A stretch of 64,000 nucleotides of DNA from Clostridiales bacterium. GTDB taxonomy: Bacteria > Bacillota > Clostridia > Oscillospirales > CAG-272. A program made the position numbers and the translations under genes. The stretch covers positions 1 through 64,000 of the forward strand of contig JAAVZO010000038.1 in NCBI GenBank assembly GCA_022791685.1, given 5' to 3'. The notes below the pieces were generated by a model that saw nothing but the letters and a program-made list of their open reading frames with translations, was not told the origin of the DNA and made no database searches. Positions 55,214-62,460 of the stretch are shown here, piece by piece. How positions within the stretch are numbered: the stretch's first letter is position 1; the number at the start of each line of letters is the position of its first letter.

Positions 55214-55843
55214 TTACTTTACAATCCCCGCATTACTAATTGGCCAGACCCGGAACAATACCTTTCCGATGATCTGGTCCGCGCTCACGCTTCCGATCAG
55301 CGTGCTTCGGGAATCTATCGCTGTATCACGATGGTCACCGAGAACGAAATAGCATCCGTCCGGCACCTGATACGGGAACTCGACATCACACTCGCCAAGT
55401 CCCTTTTCGCTGACATACGGCTCGTCAAGCTCTTCATCATTTACATACACCGTTCCGTCAGCGTCTATATTTATCCAATCTCCGGGAACTCCGATGATCC
55501 GCTTTACAAGCGTTCGGTTGTTCCACGCAAAGCTGCATAGGTCTCCGCTCTTCAAATTTTCAGACTTCAGCAATACGATGATATCGCCGTCATTAAACGT
55601 CGGACTCATGCTGTCACCGGCAATTTGCAGTACCGGGAGCACCAGCGTCGCTATCAGAACCGCAATTGCCGCTACTACAATTAGTGCGCGGAGCGTACCA
55701 AGCAAAGCCCGTACATACGCTTTATTGTGCTTCAGACGCTTCATCTCGCCGTTTATTTGTTCTATCGTTGGAATACTTGAAGTTTTCGGAGTGGATCTAT
55801 CCTTTTTATGCAGTAGCTTTTTTAGAAATGCGTCTATACGCAA
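55214..55843 (-). CDS. Signal peptidase I dedicated to the pilus locus
   Basis: 209 residues from TTG 55843, with GGAGG eight bases upstream. A cytoplasmic tail (1-47), one membrane helix (48-70), then the catalytic Ser78 in GDSMSP and Lys114 in RTLVKRIIGVPGD, followed by the GDH motif in VLGDHRD. It would cleave signal peptides of the pilins. Dedicated signal peptidases are a known feature of some Gram-positive pilus loci. The adhesin gene starts 22 bases downstream. Confidence 0.93.
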   Translation of the reverse strand: MRIDAFLKKLLHKKDRSTPKTSSIPTIEQINGEMKRLKHNKAYVRALLGTLRALIVVAAIAVLIATLVLPVLQIAGDSMSPTFNDGDIIVLLKSENLKSGDLCSFAWNNRTLVKRIIGVPGDWINIDADGTVYVNDEELDEPYVSEKGLGECDVEFPYQVPDGCYFVLGDHRDTAIDSRSTLIGSVSADQIIGKVLFRVWPISNAGIVK

Positions 55844-55899
55844 TCTGCGATCCTCCGAATGATTTATTTAAGCAGCTTAATAATCGGTGCAGCTGACCA

Positions 55900-56289
55900 C
55901 TACTTGCTTCGCTTTGAAGCCTGAATTGCGGCATTGCTGTAAATTTCCTCTGCCTGCTTTTTCATAACCTCGCATTCATGCTGAGCCTTTTTCAGCATGG
56001 ATTCAGCATTTGCCGTCGCTTCACTTATTATTTTATCTGCCTCGTCGTATTTCTCTTTGATCTCCGCAAGGTATTGATCAGCAGCCCGCTGAGCTGCACC
56101 AAATACATCGTTGAGTCCAAGTGCAGCCTCAGCGATACTTCCTGCCTCGCGCTTCTTTATACGGCGCTCATCGAGCAATGCCGCAAGCTTCTGATTATCT
56201 TCAATAAGCCGCTGTTCATTTTTTCGCAGCTCATAAATAATTTCAATAAGGTCAGAGCGTTTGAGTCTCCTTAAATCCTTATCTGTCAC
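55900..56289 (-). CDS. Coiled-coil protein opening the pilus operon
   Basis: 129 residues from GTG 56289, rich in Ala, Glu, Lys and Arg, with two long helical stretches (about 8-50 and 65-125; QYLAEIKEKYDEADKIISEA). No membrane helix or signal peptide is present, so it is cytoplasmic. It resembles DivIVA-like or ATP synthase b-like coiled coils without clear membership. Its position as first gene suggests a role in pilus regulation or positioning. The nearest ribosome site (AAGGGA) is 13 bases away, which is unusually far. Confidence 0.65.
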   Translation of the reverse strand: MTDKDLRRLKRSDLIEIIYELRKNEQRLIEDNQKLAALLDERRIKKREAGSIAEAALGLNDVFGAAQRAADQYLAEIKEKYDEADKIISEATANAESMLKKAQHECEVMKKQAEEIYSNAAIQASKRSK

Positions 56290-56296
56290 TAAGCAT
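56279..56296 (-). other. Possible five-codon leader frame overlapping the first pilus gene
   Basis: ATG 56296 lies six bases after AAGGGA and opens MLSDR-stop, overlapping the GTG start of the coiled-coil gene. It would make that start dependent on translation of the leader. It is too short to support by coding signal. Confidence 0.25.
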
Positions 56297-56328
56297 GACC
56301 AGTCCCTTCATCAGCAGATTTATGTTGT

Positions 56329-56356
56329 TATATAACAAAAATTCATTATTCGTCAA
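56329..56356 (-). promoter_or_regulatory. Candidate pilus promoter outside the invertible segment
   Basis: TTGACG (56351-56356), 16 bases, TATATA (56329-56334) on the minus strand, 40 bases before the first pilus gene. The -10 is poor, but a 14-base palindrome, TTGTTATATAACAA (56325-56338), covers it, so it could be a regulated promoter. Confidence 0.4.
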
Positions 56357-56402
56357 TAAACAACAAATTTATAATATACAAACATCTCTAATCAGTCAAA
56401 AA

Positions 56403-56434
56403 AGCAATCACTCTGCTTGACAGACATGATTGCT
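56403..56434 (-). terminator. Hairpin with U-run in the pilus leader
   Basis: AGCAATCA (56403-56410) pairs with TGATTGCT (56427-56434), with an inner TCTG/CAGA stem. On the minus strand a run of T follows directly. It lies between the left inverted repeat and the pilus genes, so it could stop transcripts entering from the recombinase segment. Confidence 0.65.
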
Positions 56435-56453
56435 CCACACTTTATTCGAATAT

Positions 56454-56472
56454 TTCGCAGAGTTAGTCAATC
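56454..56472. repeat. Left 19-bp inverted repeat (IR-L)
   Basis: TTCGCAGAGTTAGTCAATC is the exact reverse complement of 57905-57923. The match stops sharply at both ends. The two copies enclose the recombinase gene and one promoter. Confidence 0.9.
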
Positions 56473-56506
56473 AACGAATGTCTAAATCTCGATTAAGTAC
56501 TTAATA

Positions 56507-56535
56507 AGTATAGCACTGTTCAAGAAAAAAATCAA
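56507..56535 (-). promoter_or_regulatory. Outward promoter in the candidate invertible segment
   Basis: TTGATT (56530-56535), 17 bases, TATACT (56507-56512) with an extended TGC, reading on the minus strand across IR-L towards the pilus operon. Transcription would start near 56500, giving a leader of about 210 bases. Confidence 0.6.
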
Positions 56536-56704
56536 TAGTTTACTGGAAAAAGATATATTTTTTTTACTTCGCATTTCATGTTTATTCATATTCCAAGGGA
56601 ATCATAACTCACATAAAGCTTTTCAGCAGTCAATAGCGCAGTCAGAATATTCATATCTTTTCGATAAAATATAACTGCCAATATACTTTAAGGAGGTAAT
56701 TATT

Positions 56705-57817
56705 ATGGCAAAAGGTGAAAACATTTTCAAGCGAAAGGACGGACGCTGGGAGGCCAGATATATCAAGGGCTATGAGCTGTCCGGAAAGATCAAGTACGGG
56801 TTCTGTTACGGAAAGACCTACAAAGAAGCAAAGGATAAGGTGATACGCATAAAGGCAGCGCTGATAGTGGGAAGACCAATACCAGGAGCTGGCACAAAGC
56901 GCCAGTTTTCGTTCTACTGCGACGAATGGCTGAACGCAAGCCGCAGCCGAGTCAAGCCATCGACCTACGTAAAATACAGCTCGACGCTCGAAAAGCATAT
57001 CAAGCCTAAGCTTGGCGAATGCAGTGTACAAGCGATAAGTAATTCACTTGTCAATAAATTTGCCGATGAGTTGATCGATGAAGGTTTGTGTGCAAAGACA
57101 GTTAAGGACGTGCTGATCGTGCTTCGTTCTATAATCAAGTACACATCTAAGCAGGTCCCCGGAGCACTTTCAGAAATAGAAATCCTGCCGCCGAAGGAAA
57201 CAAAAAAAGAGATGAGGGTACTCTCAAAAGATGAAGAAAGCAGCTTTATCGAGCATCTTATGAGTGACCTTGATGAGTGCAAATTCGGAGTGCTTTTAGC
57301 GCTTCTTACAGGGATCCGAATAGGCGAGCTCTGTGCTATGCGCTGGGACAGCGTATCTATTGAGGAGCGAACAATAAAGGTCAGCGCCACAATGCAGAGA
57401 CTGCATGACTATAATAATGAAGGAAATCAGCGTACTAAAGTAGTTGTAGGTACTCCAAAAAGCGAAACGTCAGCGAGAGTTATCCCAATGAGCGAGGCAG
57501 CGTTCAAGCTATGTCAGCTAATGCCGCCAAAAAGCGGTGAAGCATTTATTCTGACCGGAACAGATAAGTATGTCGAGCCGCGCACGCTGCAATATAAATT
57601 AAAAAAATACACCGCACAATGCGGTTTAAAGGATGTACATTTCCACACACTCCGTCACACCTTTGCGACACGGTGCGTAGAGGTCGGATTTGATGTGAAG
57701 ACGCTCAGTGAGATACTCGGACATTCCGCCACGAGCATAACGCTCGACCGATATGTACACTCATCGATGGAATTGAAGCGCGATAATATGAGCAAGCTTA
57801 CCGCAGCAGGACTCTAA
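56705..57817 (+). CDS. Tyrosine recombinase / integrase
   Basis: 370 residues: an N-terminal arm-binding domain (about 1-55; GENIFKRKDGRWEARY), a SAM-like core-binding domain (about 65-150), and a catalytic domain with Arg in GIRIGEL near 204, the Lys region near 250, HxxR in HTLRHTF near 313, His in LGHSATS near 340 and Tyr in DRYVHSS near 349. All active-site residues are present. AAGGAGGT precedes the ATG. It resembles ICE/Tn916-type integrases, but no other mobile-element gene is near. The flanking inverted repeats suggest a DNA invertase role. Confidence 0.92.
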   Translation: MAKGENIFKRKDGRWEARYIKGYELSGKIKYGFCYGKTYKEAKDKVIRIKAALIVGRPIPGAGTKRQFSFYCDEWLNASRSRVKPSTYVKYSSTLEKHIKPKLGECSVQAISNSLVNKFADELIDEGLCAKTVKDVLIVLRSIIKYTSKQVPGALSEIEILPPKETKKEMRVLSKDEESSFIEHLMSDLDECKFGVLLALLTGIRIGELCAMRWDSVSIEERTIKVSATMQRLHDYNNEGNQRTKVVVGTPKSETSARVIPMSEAAFKLCQLMPPKSGEAFILTGTDKYVEPRTLQYKLKKYTAQCGLKDVHFHTLRHTFATRCVEVGFDVKTLSEILGHSATSITLDRYVHSSMELKRDNMSKLTAAGL

Positions 57818-57904
57818 ATTGCGCAGTCAAACTTTGGTGTCACAATGCTTATTTACACAGATAGAATAGCTCATTAAAACGCCGTTTTAGCGTGTATTTT
57901 AGCA

Positions 57905-57923
57905 GATTGACTAACTCTGCGAA
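57905..57923. repeat. Right 19-bp inverted repeat (IR-R)
   Basis: GATTGACTAACTCTGCGAA, the exact reverse complement of IR-L (56454-56472). The preceding 57818-57904 holds only an AAAACG/CGTTTT dyad near 57877, a weak terminator for the recombinase gene. Confidence 0.9.
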
Positions 57924-57943
57924 CTATTTGGATATTCCGTTAG

Positions 57944-57959
57944 TGACTAACTCTGCGAA
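57944..57959. repeat. Third copy of the recombination repeat core
   Basis: TGACTAACTCTGCGAA repeats 16 bases of IR-R in the same orientation, 36 bases further on. It could be an alternative crossover site or an accessory recombinase-binding site. Confidence 0.8.
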
Positions 57960-58008
57960 TTAATTTTGTAATAATCACCACTTTTATCACATTAGCAATA
58001 ATAAAAAT

Positions 58009-58049
58009 ACGCCGCGGAGGTTTTCTTTTTTAGAAAGCCTTCACGGCGT
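58009..58049. terminator. Terminator downstream of the bile salt hydrolase gene
   Basis: ACGCCG (58009-58014) pairs with CGGCGT (58044-58049), with an inner GGTTTTC/GAAAGCC stem and A/T-runs outside. It insulates the hydrolase gene from the recombinase region. Confidence 0.7.
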
Positions 58050-58064
58050 TATTTTTTTAACTTC

Positions 58065-59051
58065 TCAATTTTGAAACTTTATCTGCTCGTAACTTATAGG
58101 CGTATAGCGTATAAGCTCGCTGCCATCAAGCTCCTCGCGGTGCATATCTACCGCCGTTATCTGATGATTATCGTATGAAGTATAATAATATATACCTTTA
58201 TCTGTATTGCAACAGGACGTGTATATAGTTATCTCATACTTGTCCGGTTCGAGCTCACAGCAGCCGCGTTGTTGGTCTACTGCATTTAATATATGGAAGA
58301 ATTGACTTACGCTCTCCATTTCTCCATCACCCGAACTCGAATTCAGCTTCACAAACGCAGCCCTGATAAACCGCGACTGAGACGATAGATCGCCCGGCAG
58401 TCCGAGCGCCCCCATCCCGCGGCTGTACTGCCACAACGGAAGCTTCGGTGCAAAGTTGTTCTCTGCCGCGCGCGGTGACAAGTGCGCGTAGTTGTTCAGC
58501 GCGAAAAGCTGCTTGTCAAACGGCGGATTATTGGTCAGCACGCCGACCGGATTGTTGTACACCTTTATTGCACACTCGTCTCCGTTAGCGACGCTTTCGA
58601 GCGTTATCGCCTCGTTTCGGTCGGCGATGATCCAGTGCAGCTGAGCCACCGGCAGATTGTCACTGTACGGAAGCTTCGAAATATTCATCCGCTCGATCAG
58701 CACACGCGCTTCTGCAACTGAAGCGCAGCGGCTGAGCAGCCACGGGATCAATTCGAACTGCGCGACGTTGTCCTTTCCATCGGCGTGGTCACCATAAACC
58801 GCGCTCCCGACGAAATTCAGTCCAGCGATAGCCAGTCCCTTCTCGTTTACCGCGTCATAATAAAGCGGGTAATCGTCGGCAACGTGAGCCATTCCGATGA
58901 TAGCATAATGCGCGGCGATATCCCCAAGCTCGCGGAAATGAAATTTGTAATTTCGTGGAGTTATTACAATTTCGTCTCCGTATGAAAACTCATAGTCGAG
59001 AGTTCGTCCAAAATAAAAATCCTTTGTTTTATAAGTTGCTGCTGTACACAT
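58065..59051 (-). CDS. cbh: Bile salt hydrolase (choloylglycine hydrolase family)
   Basis: 328 residues of the Ntn-hydrolase C59 family: nucleophile Cys2 exposed by removal of Met1, Arg16 and Asp19 (FGRTLDYE), Asn in AGLNF near 79, Asn in GVLTNNP near 174, and Arg in SRFIRAA near 230. The C-terminal QYTSC-like segment reads IYTSCC, and DKGIYYYTSYDNHQI follows. It closely follows clostridial bile salt hydrolases, so deconjugation of glycine/taurine bile salts is likely. Penicillin acylase activity is the alternative. GAAGGGG precedes the ATG. Confidence 0.9.
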   Translation of the reverse strand: MCTAATYKTKDFYFGRTLDYEFSYGDEIVITPRNYKFHFRELGDIAAHYAIIGMAHVADDYPLYYDAVNEKGLAIAGLNFVGSAVYGDHADGKDNVAQFELIPWLLSRCASVAEARVLIERMNISKLPYSDNLPVAQLHWIIADRNEAITLESVANGDECAIKVYNNPVGVLTNNPPFDKQLFALNNYAHLSPRAAENNFAPKLPLWQYSRGMGALGLPGDLSSQSRFIRAAFVKLNSSSGDGEMESVSQFFHILNAVDQQRGCCELEPDKYEITIYTSCCNTDKGIYYYTSYDNHQITAVDMHREELDGSELIRYTPISYEQIKFQN

Positions 59052-59313
59052 GATTTGACCCCTTCAAAAATTATATATGTATTATTGTACCATTATTTTA
59101 TGAATAATAGTAGAATATATTGTAATATTTGAATACAATATTATAATATGAAATCATATCGAACAGCCTTGTTCCAATATCGAATATACATATATTTACA
59201 ATCGCTTTATGGCGGCATGTGGTTTATCATATACCAGAATAATTTTATACACATAATTACACATTAATACACATCAAATTCAAAGATTTTTAGCGAAAAT
59301 ATAAAATTATCTA

Positions 59314-59342
59314 TTGACAAACCTGTGGTGTTATGGTATAAT
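59314..59342 (+). promoter_or_regulatory. Promoter of the third solute-binding protein gene
   Basis: TTGACA (59314-59319), 17 bases, TATAAT (59337-59342) with an extended TGG. The stretch from 59052 to 59313 is very AT-rich, with several short dyads. I see no gene in it; the hydrolase promoter must lie there. Confidence 0.85.
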
Positions 59343-59412
59343 GTAAGTGCTGATATGTATTTATAACCGATTGTGTGTAAATGATATTTAATTTTACGGA
59401 GGTAAACTAATA

Positions 59413-60903
59413 ATGAAAAAATCTAAGCAATTGGCATCGCTACTTCTGCTCGCGGCTATTTTTACGGCTTCTTGTGCAGATAACCCCCCCCCGAACAATG
59501 ATGACGAAAGTGTGACTTCATCATCGGGTGTCGAAACCGAAAATCCTAATGATTCAAACGGATTCTTAAAAGATTCACTTCCTGATGACATCGACTTAGA
59601 GGAACGAGTTATAAGCATTCTCGGCTGGAATCATTATGAGGAAGTCGAATTTGAGGTCGAGGAAGAGACCGGAGAACTCGTAAGCGACGCGCTATATAAA
59701 CGAAATCGAAACGTTGAGGAACGCTTCAATGTAAAGCTTGAATTTTTCGAAGGCGAGGGACGCGGCGCTACAGATGAGTGGATGACATTTTTGAGAAATT
59801 CGGTAATGAGCATGGACGGATCATATGATATAGTCGCCTGTCACAGCCACAGAGTCGCTTCTGCATCAGCTGCCGGATACTTAAAAAGTCTTATCGGCGT
59901 TGACTATATCGACTTCAACATGCCTTGGTGGAGAAAATCTCTGCTTGAAGAAACCACAATTAACGGCGAGCTTTACTTCGCTGCTGGAGACATTTCGCTG
60001 AGCTCGATATCGCGTATGCAAGGTATATTCTTTAATACCGAGATGCTCACGGACTATAATTTAGAGGATCCGTATGAGTTGGTCATAAACGGCGAATGGA
60101 CCTACGACAAACTCAGCGAAATGGTTACCGGTGCTTACGTCGACCTCAACAGCAACTCCAAAAAGGACGAGAGCGACCAATTCGGGTTCTGCTCGGATGG
60201 AGTACAGCTGCAAGCTTCCTTCCCTGCTGCCGGTCTCAAAATGGTATCGCACGACGAAAGCGACAAACTCATAATTTCTCCACTAATAGCAAGTGAAAGA
60301 AGCGTAAAGCTTATAGAAAAACTCAACGCTATCCTTCACAACTCAAACGACAGCACCGTAATAAAGGTGACAGACGACGACAAGATATTCCGTGAAGGAC
60401 GCGGATTATTCTACGCATTCCCGCTTGGAATGATTTCCTCCGGTGCGCTCCGTGACGCGAAATTCACCGCGGGATTCGTGCCGTGGCCTAAGTTAGAGGA
60501 ATCGGATGAAACTTATTGGACTTCATCATCGAACGCGTTCAGTCTTTGGGCGATACCGCTCGACGCACCAGACGCTAACATCTCAGGCTTGATAATGGAA
60601 GCTATGGGCTCCGAGGGCTACCGCACCGTAACTCCGGCGCTGTTCGAAACCGCGTATAAGGTAAAATACAATAGCACCGATTCGAGCTATCAGAGTGAGA
60701 TATTTGACATGATGCGCGAAAATATCGTCTATGAGATAGGCAAGATCTTTGCGAATTATCTCCCGTTCAGTATCAATCAATATATGGATACAGTATCTAA
60801 TAATAGAAATAACTGGGTTTCAACTGTCGATTCTAATCGTAATTCATTGCAGGCAAAGCTTGATGAGTTGGAAAAGAGCTTCAAAGAGTTCACCCAACAG
60901 TAA
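59413..60903 (+). CDS. Extracellular solute-binding lipoprotein, orphan (paralogue 3)
   Basis: 496 residues with a signal peptide ending in lipobox ASC (Cys21). Directly after the anchor, codons NPPP are encoded by a run of nine C (59484-59492). The body shares GELVSDALYKRNRNVEERFN, the acidic loop DLNSNSKKDESDQFG and ITFEIGKIF-like C-terminal patterns with the proteins at 17440 and 27398. It is a likely carbohydrate-binding protein without nearby permeases. GGAGG precedes the ATG. It is monocistronic. Confidence 0.88.
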   Translation: MKKSKQLASLLLLAAIFTASCADNPPPNNDDESVTSSSGVETENPNDSNGFLKDSLPDDIDLEERVISILGWNHYEEVEFEVEEETGELVSDALYKRNRNVEERFNVKLEFFEGEGRGATDEWMTFLRNSVMSMDGSYDIVACHSHRVASASAAGYLKSLIGVDYIDFNMPWWRKSLLEETTINGELYFAAGDISLSSISRMQGIFFNTEMLTDYNLEDPYELVINGEWTYDKLSEMVTGAYVDLNSNSKKDESDQFGFCSDGVQLQASFPAAGLKMVSHDESDKLIISPLIASERSVKLIEKLNAILHNSNDSTVIKVTDDDKIFREGRGLFYAFPLGMISSGALRDAKFTAGFVPWPKLEESDETYWTSSSNAFSLWAIPLDAPDANISGLIMEAMGSEGYRTVTPALFETAYKVKYNSTDSSYQSEIFDMMRENIVYEIGKIFANYLPFSINQYMDTVSNNRNNWVSTVDSNRNSLQAKLDELEKSFKEFTQQ

Positions 60904-60932
60904 AAATATATTTATACCGCTATCAAGTAAAA

Positions 60933-60971
60933 CCAGAGCTTGTGCAAATTTAAAATTTGCGCAAGCTCTGG
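60933..60971 (+). terminator. Terminator of the third solute-binding protein gene
   Basis: CCAGAGCTTG...GCAAAT pairs with ATTTGC...CAAGCTCTGG (60933-60971, one mismatch), followed by CTTATTT. Confidence 0.8.
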
Positions 60972-61069
60972 CTTATTTATAGCTGATATGCAAAAATTAA
61001 AAAATTGTACTTGAATATCAACGTATGCTTATATTATAATGTAAGATAATACTACTCGGGAGAAAAATT

Positions 61070-61738
61070 ATGAATACCATACTTGTAATAGACGACGACG
61101 TATACATCGGCGATATGCTCGAAGAAACACTCGTGCGCGAGGGATATGGCGTGCTGCGCGCTTATTCCGGAACGGAAGCGCTGCTGATACTCGACAACAA
61201 TAAGCCCGACCTTGTGCTGCTCGACTTAATGCTTCCCGGACTTTCAGGTGAAGAACTGCTGCCAAAGATTAGCGAGCTTCCGGTAATAGTCGTGAGCGCT
61301 AAAGGTGACTGTGCAGATAAGGTAAAGCTGCTGCTCGGCGGCGCGGTCGATTATGTCACGAAGCCGTTCGATATGAAGGAGCTGCTCGCACGTATCACCG
61401 TACAGCTGCGACGGCGCGACACTATGCCGCAGAAAACGCTGCATTTCGGTGTACTTACTCTCGACCTCGACACGCACATAATCACAGCAAACAGCAATGA
61501 GGCTCGCCTGACTCGCACTGAGTTCGCGATATTAAAGCTGCTGATGTCGAATCCGTCGCAGGTGATAACGAAATCTCAGCTGCTCGACCGTATCAGCCTC
61601 GATACGCCGGATTGTGTGGAAAGCTCGCTGAAGGTGCATATCAGCAACCTGCGAAAAAAGCTGCGCGGCATTTCTGGCAGTGATATGATCGAAGCCGTGT
61701 GGGGGATCGGTTTCAAAATGATCGAAGGTAATACATAA
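61070..61738 (+). CDS. OmpR-family response regulator
   Basis: 222 residues: a receiver domain (about 1-115; acidic DDD near residues 8-10, phosphorylated Asp in VLLDLMLPG near 51, VVVSAKG and KPF with Lys near 99) and a winged-helix output domain (about 125-220; RLTRTEFAILKLLM, VIEAVWGIGFKM-like end). GGGAG precedes the ATG. No histidine kinase gene follows, although one is usual in this arrangement with an ABC exporter. The likely target is the promoter at 62371-62428. Confidence 0.94.
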   Translation: MNTILVIDDDVYIGDMLEETLVREGYGVLRAYSGTEALLILDNNKPDLVLLDLMLPGLSGEELLPKISELPVIVVSAKGDCADKVKLLLGGAVDYVTKPFDMKELLARITVQLRRRDTMPQKTLHFGVLTLDLDTHIITANSNEARLTRTEFAILKLLMSNPSQVITKSQLLDRISLDTPDCVESSLKVHISNLRKKLRGISGSDMIEAVWGIGFKMIEGNT

Positions 61739-61755
61739 ATTGGCAGGAGATAATC

Positions 61756-62361
61756 ATGAACTTTGATTTAGTAAAGAAAAATTTAGAAGAAAAGGGATAT
61801 AAAGTATGCTGTTTTGAAAATTTAAAATCAGCAGCCGATTATATTGATTCGCAAATTGATGGCAAAACGGTCGGCTTTGGTGGTTCTATGACGCTCGAGG
61901 AAATGGGGCTGTACGACAAACTTGCAGCGCACAACAGCGTATTCTGGCATCAAAGACTGCCAGATGGGCAGACAAGCAAAGAAGTTCGTCTTTTAGCAAA
62001 TGCAGCAGAAATTTACATTTCTTCGGTCAATGGGCTTGCGAAAACAGGTGAAATAATCAATATTGATGGAAATTGCAACCGTGTAGCATCCATTTTTTAT
62101 GGGCACGAAAAGGTATATCTCGTTATCGGCGAGAACAAAATCGCAGCCGATTACGACAGTGCGCTTTGGCGTGCAAGAAATATCGCCTCTCCGCTAAATG
62201 CCAAGCGTTTCAATGTGAAAACGCCCTGCGCCGTTAAGGCGGATCGTTGCTATGACTGCAAAAGTCCCGAGAGAATTTGCCGTGGGTTGTCCGTGCTTTG
62301 GTCAAAGCCAATGACAGGCGAATATGAAATAATACTTATTTCAGAAAAACTGGGATATTGA
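61756..62361 (+). CDS. LUD-domain protein (LutC/YkgG-like)
   Basis: 201 residues with the LUD pattern: FGGSMTLEEMGLYDKL near residue 41, ISSVNGLAKTGEIINIDG near 90, RVASIFYGHEKVYLVIGENKI near 110 (quoted in parts), and four C-terminal cysteines (CAVKADRCYDCKSPERIC). LutC-type proteins serve lactate oxidation, but single LUD proteins like this one are widespread with unknown roles. It is more AT-rich than the regulator and ABC genes on either side, so it may be an insertion between them. Confidence 0.85.
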   Translation: MNFDLVKKNLEEKGYKVCCFENLKSAADYIDSQIDGKTVGFGGSMTLEEMGLYDKLAAHNSVFWHQRLPDGQTSKEVRLLANAAEIYISSVNGLAKTGEIINIDGNCNRVASIFYGHEKVYLVIGENKIAADYDSALWRARNIASPLNAKRFNVKTPCAVKADRCYDCKSPERICRGLSVLWSKPMTGEYEIILISEKLGY

Positions 62362-62370
62362 CATAATAAA

Positions 62371-62428
62371 TCTTAACTATATCTTAACTCTTCCCTTTAC
62401 CTCTTTCTTAACACGTGAATGATATAAT
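62371..62428 (+). promoter_or_regulatory. Activator-dependent promoter with TCTTAAC half-sites
   Basis: TCTTAAC occurs at 62371-62377, 62382-62388 and 62406-62412. The first two are 11 bases apart, one helical turn, as for OmpR-type dimers. A TATAAT box lies at 62423-62428, but no -35 consensus is found 17 bases upstream, so an activator is expected. Confidence 0.6.
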
Positions 62429-62460
62429 TAGTCCATCAAAAACGAAAGGTGATAAACACA

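Larger units (their letters stand above)
56454..57923. mobile_element. Candidate invertible segment carrying its own recombinase
   Basis: About 1.47 kb bounded by perfect 19-bp inverted repeats and holding a complete tyrosine recombinase gene plus an outward-facing promoter (56507-56535). Recombination between inverted repeats would flip the segment, moving the promoter to face away from the pilus operon. Nothing else is encoded. The 230-bp stretch 56473-56704 holds only the promoters. Inversion itself is not shown by this sequence. Confidence 0.6.

Noticed and set aside
56297-56500. c-di-GMP riboswitch in the pilus leader
   Set aside because: Clostridial pili are often controlled this way, but I find none of the conserved riboswitch segments in this leader.
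56454-57959. Integrated prophage or conjugative element remnant
   Set aside because: Only an integrase is present. There are no relaxase, excisionase, phage or transfer genes, and the flanking repeats are inverted rather than direct.
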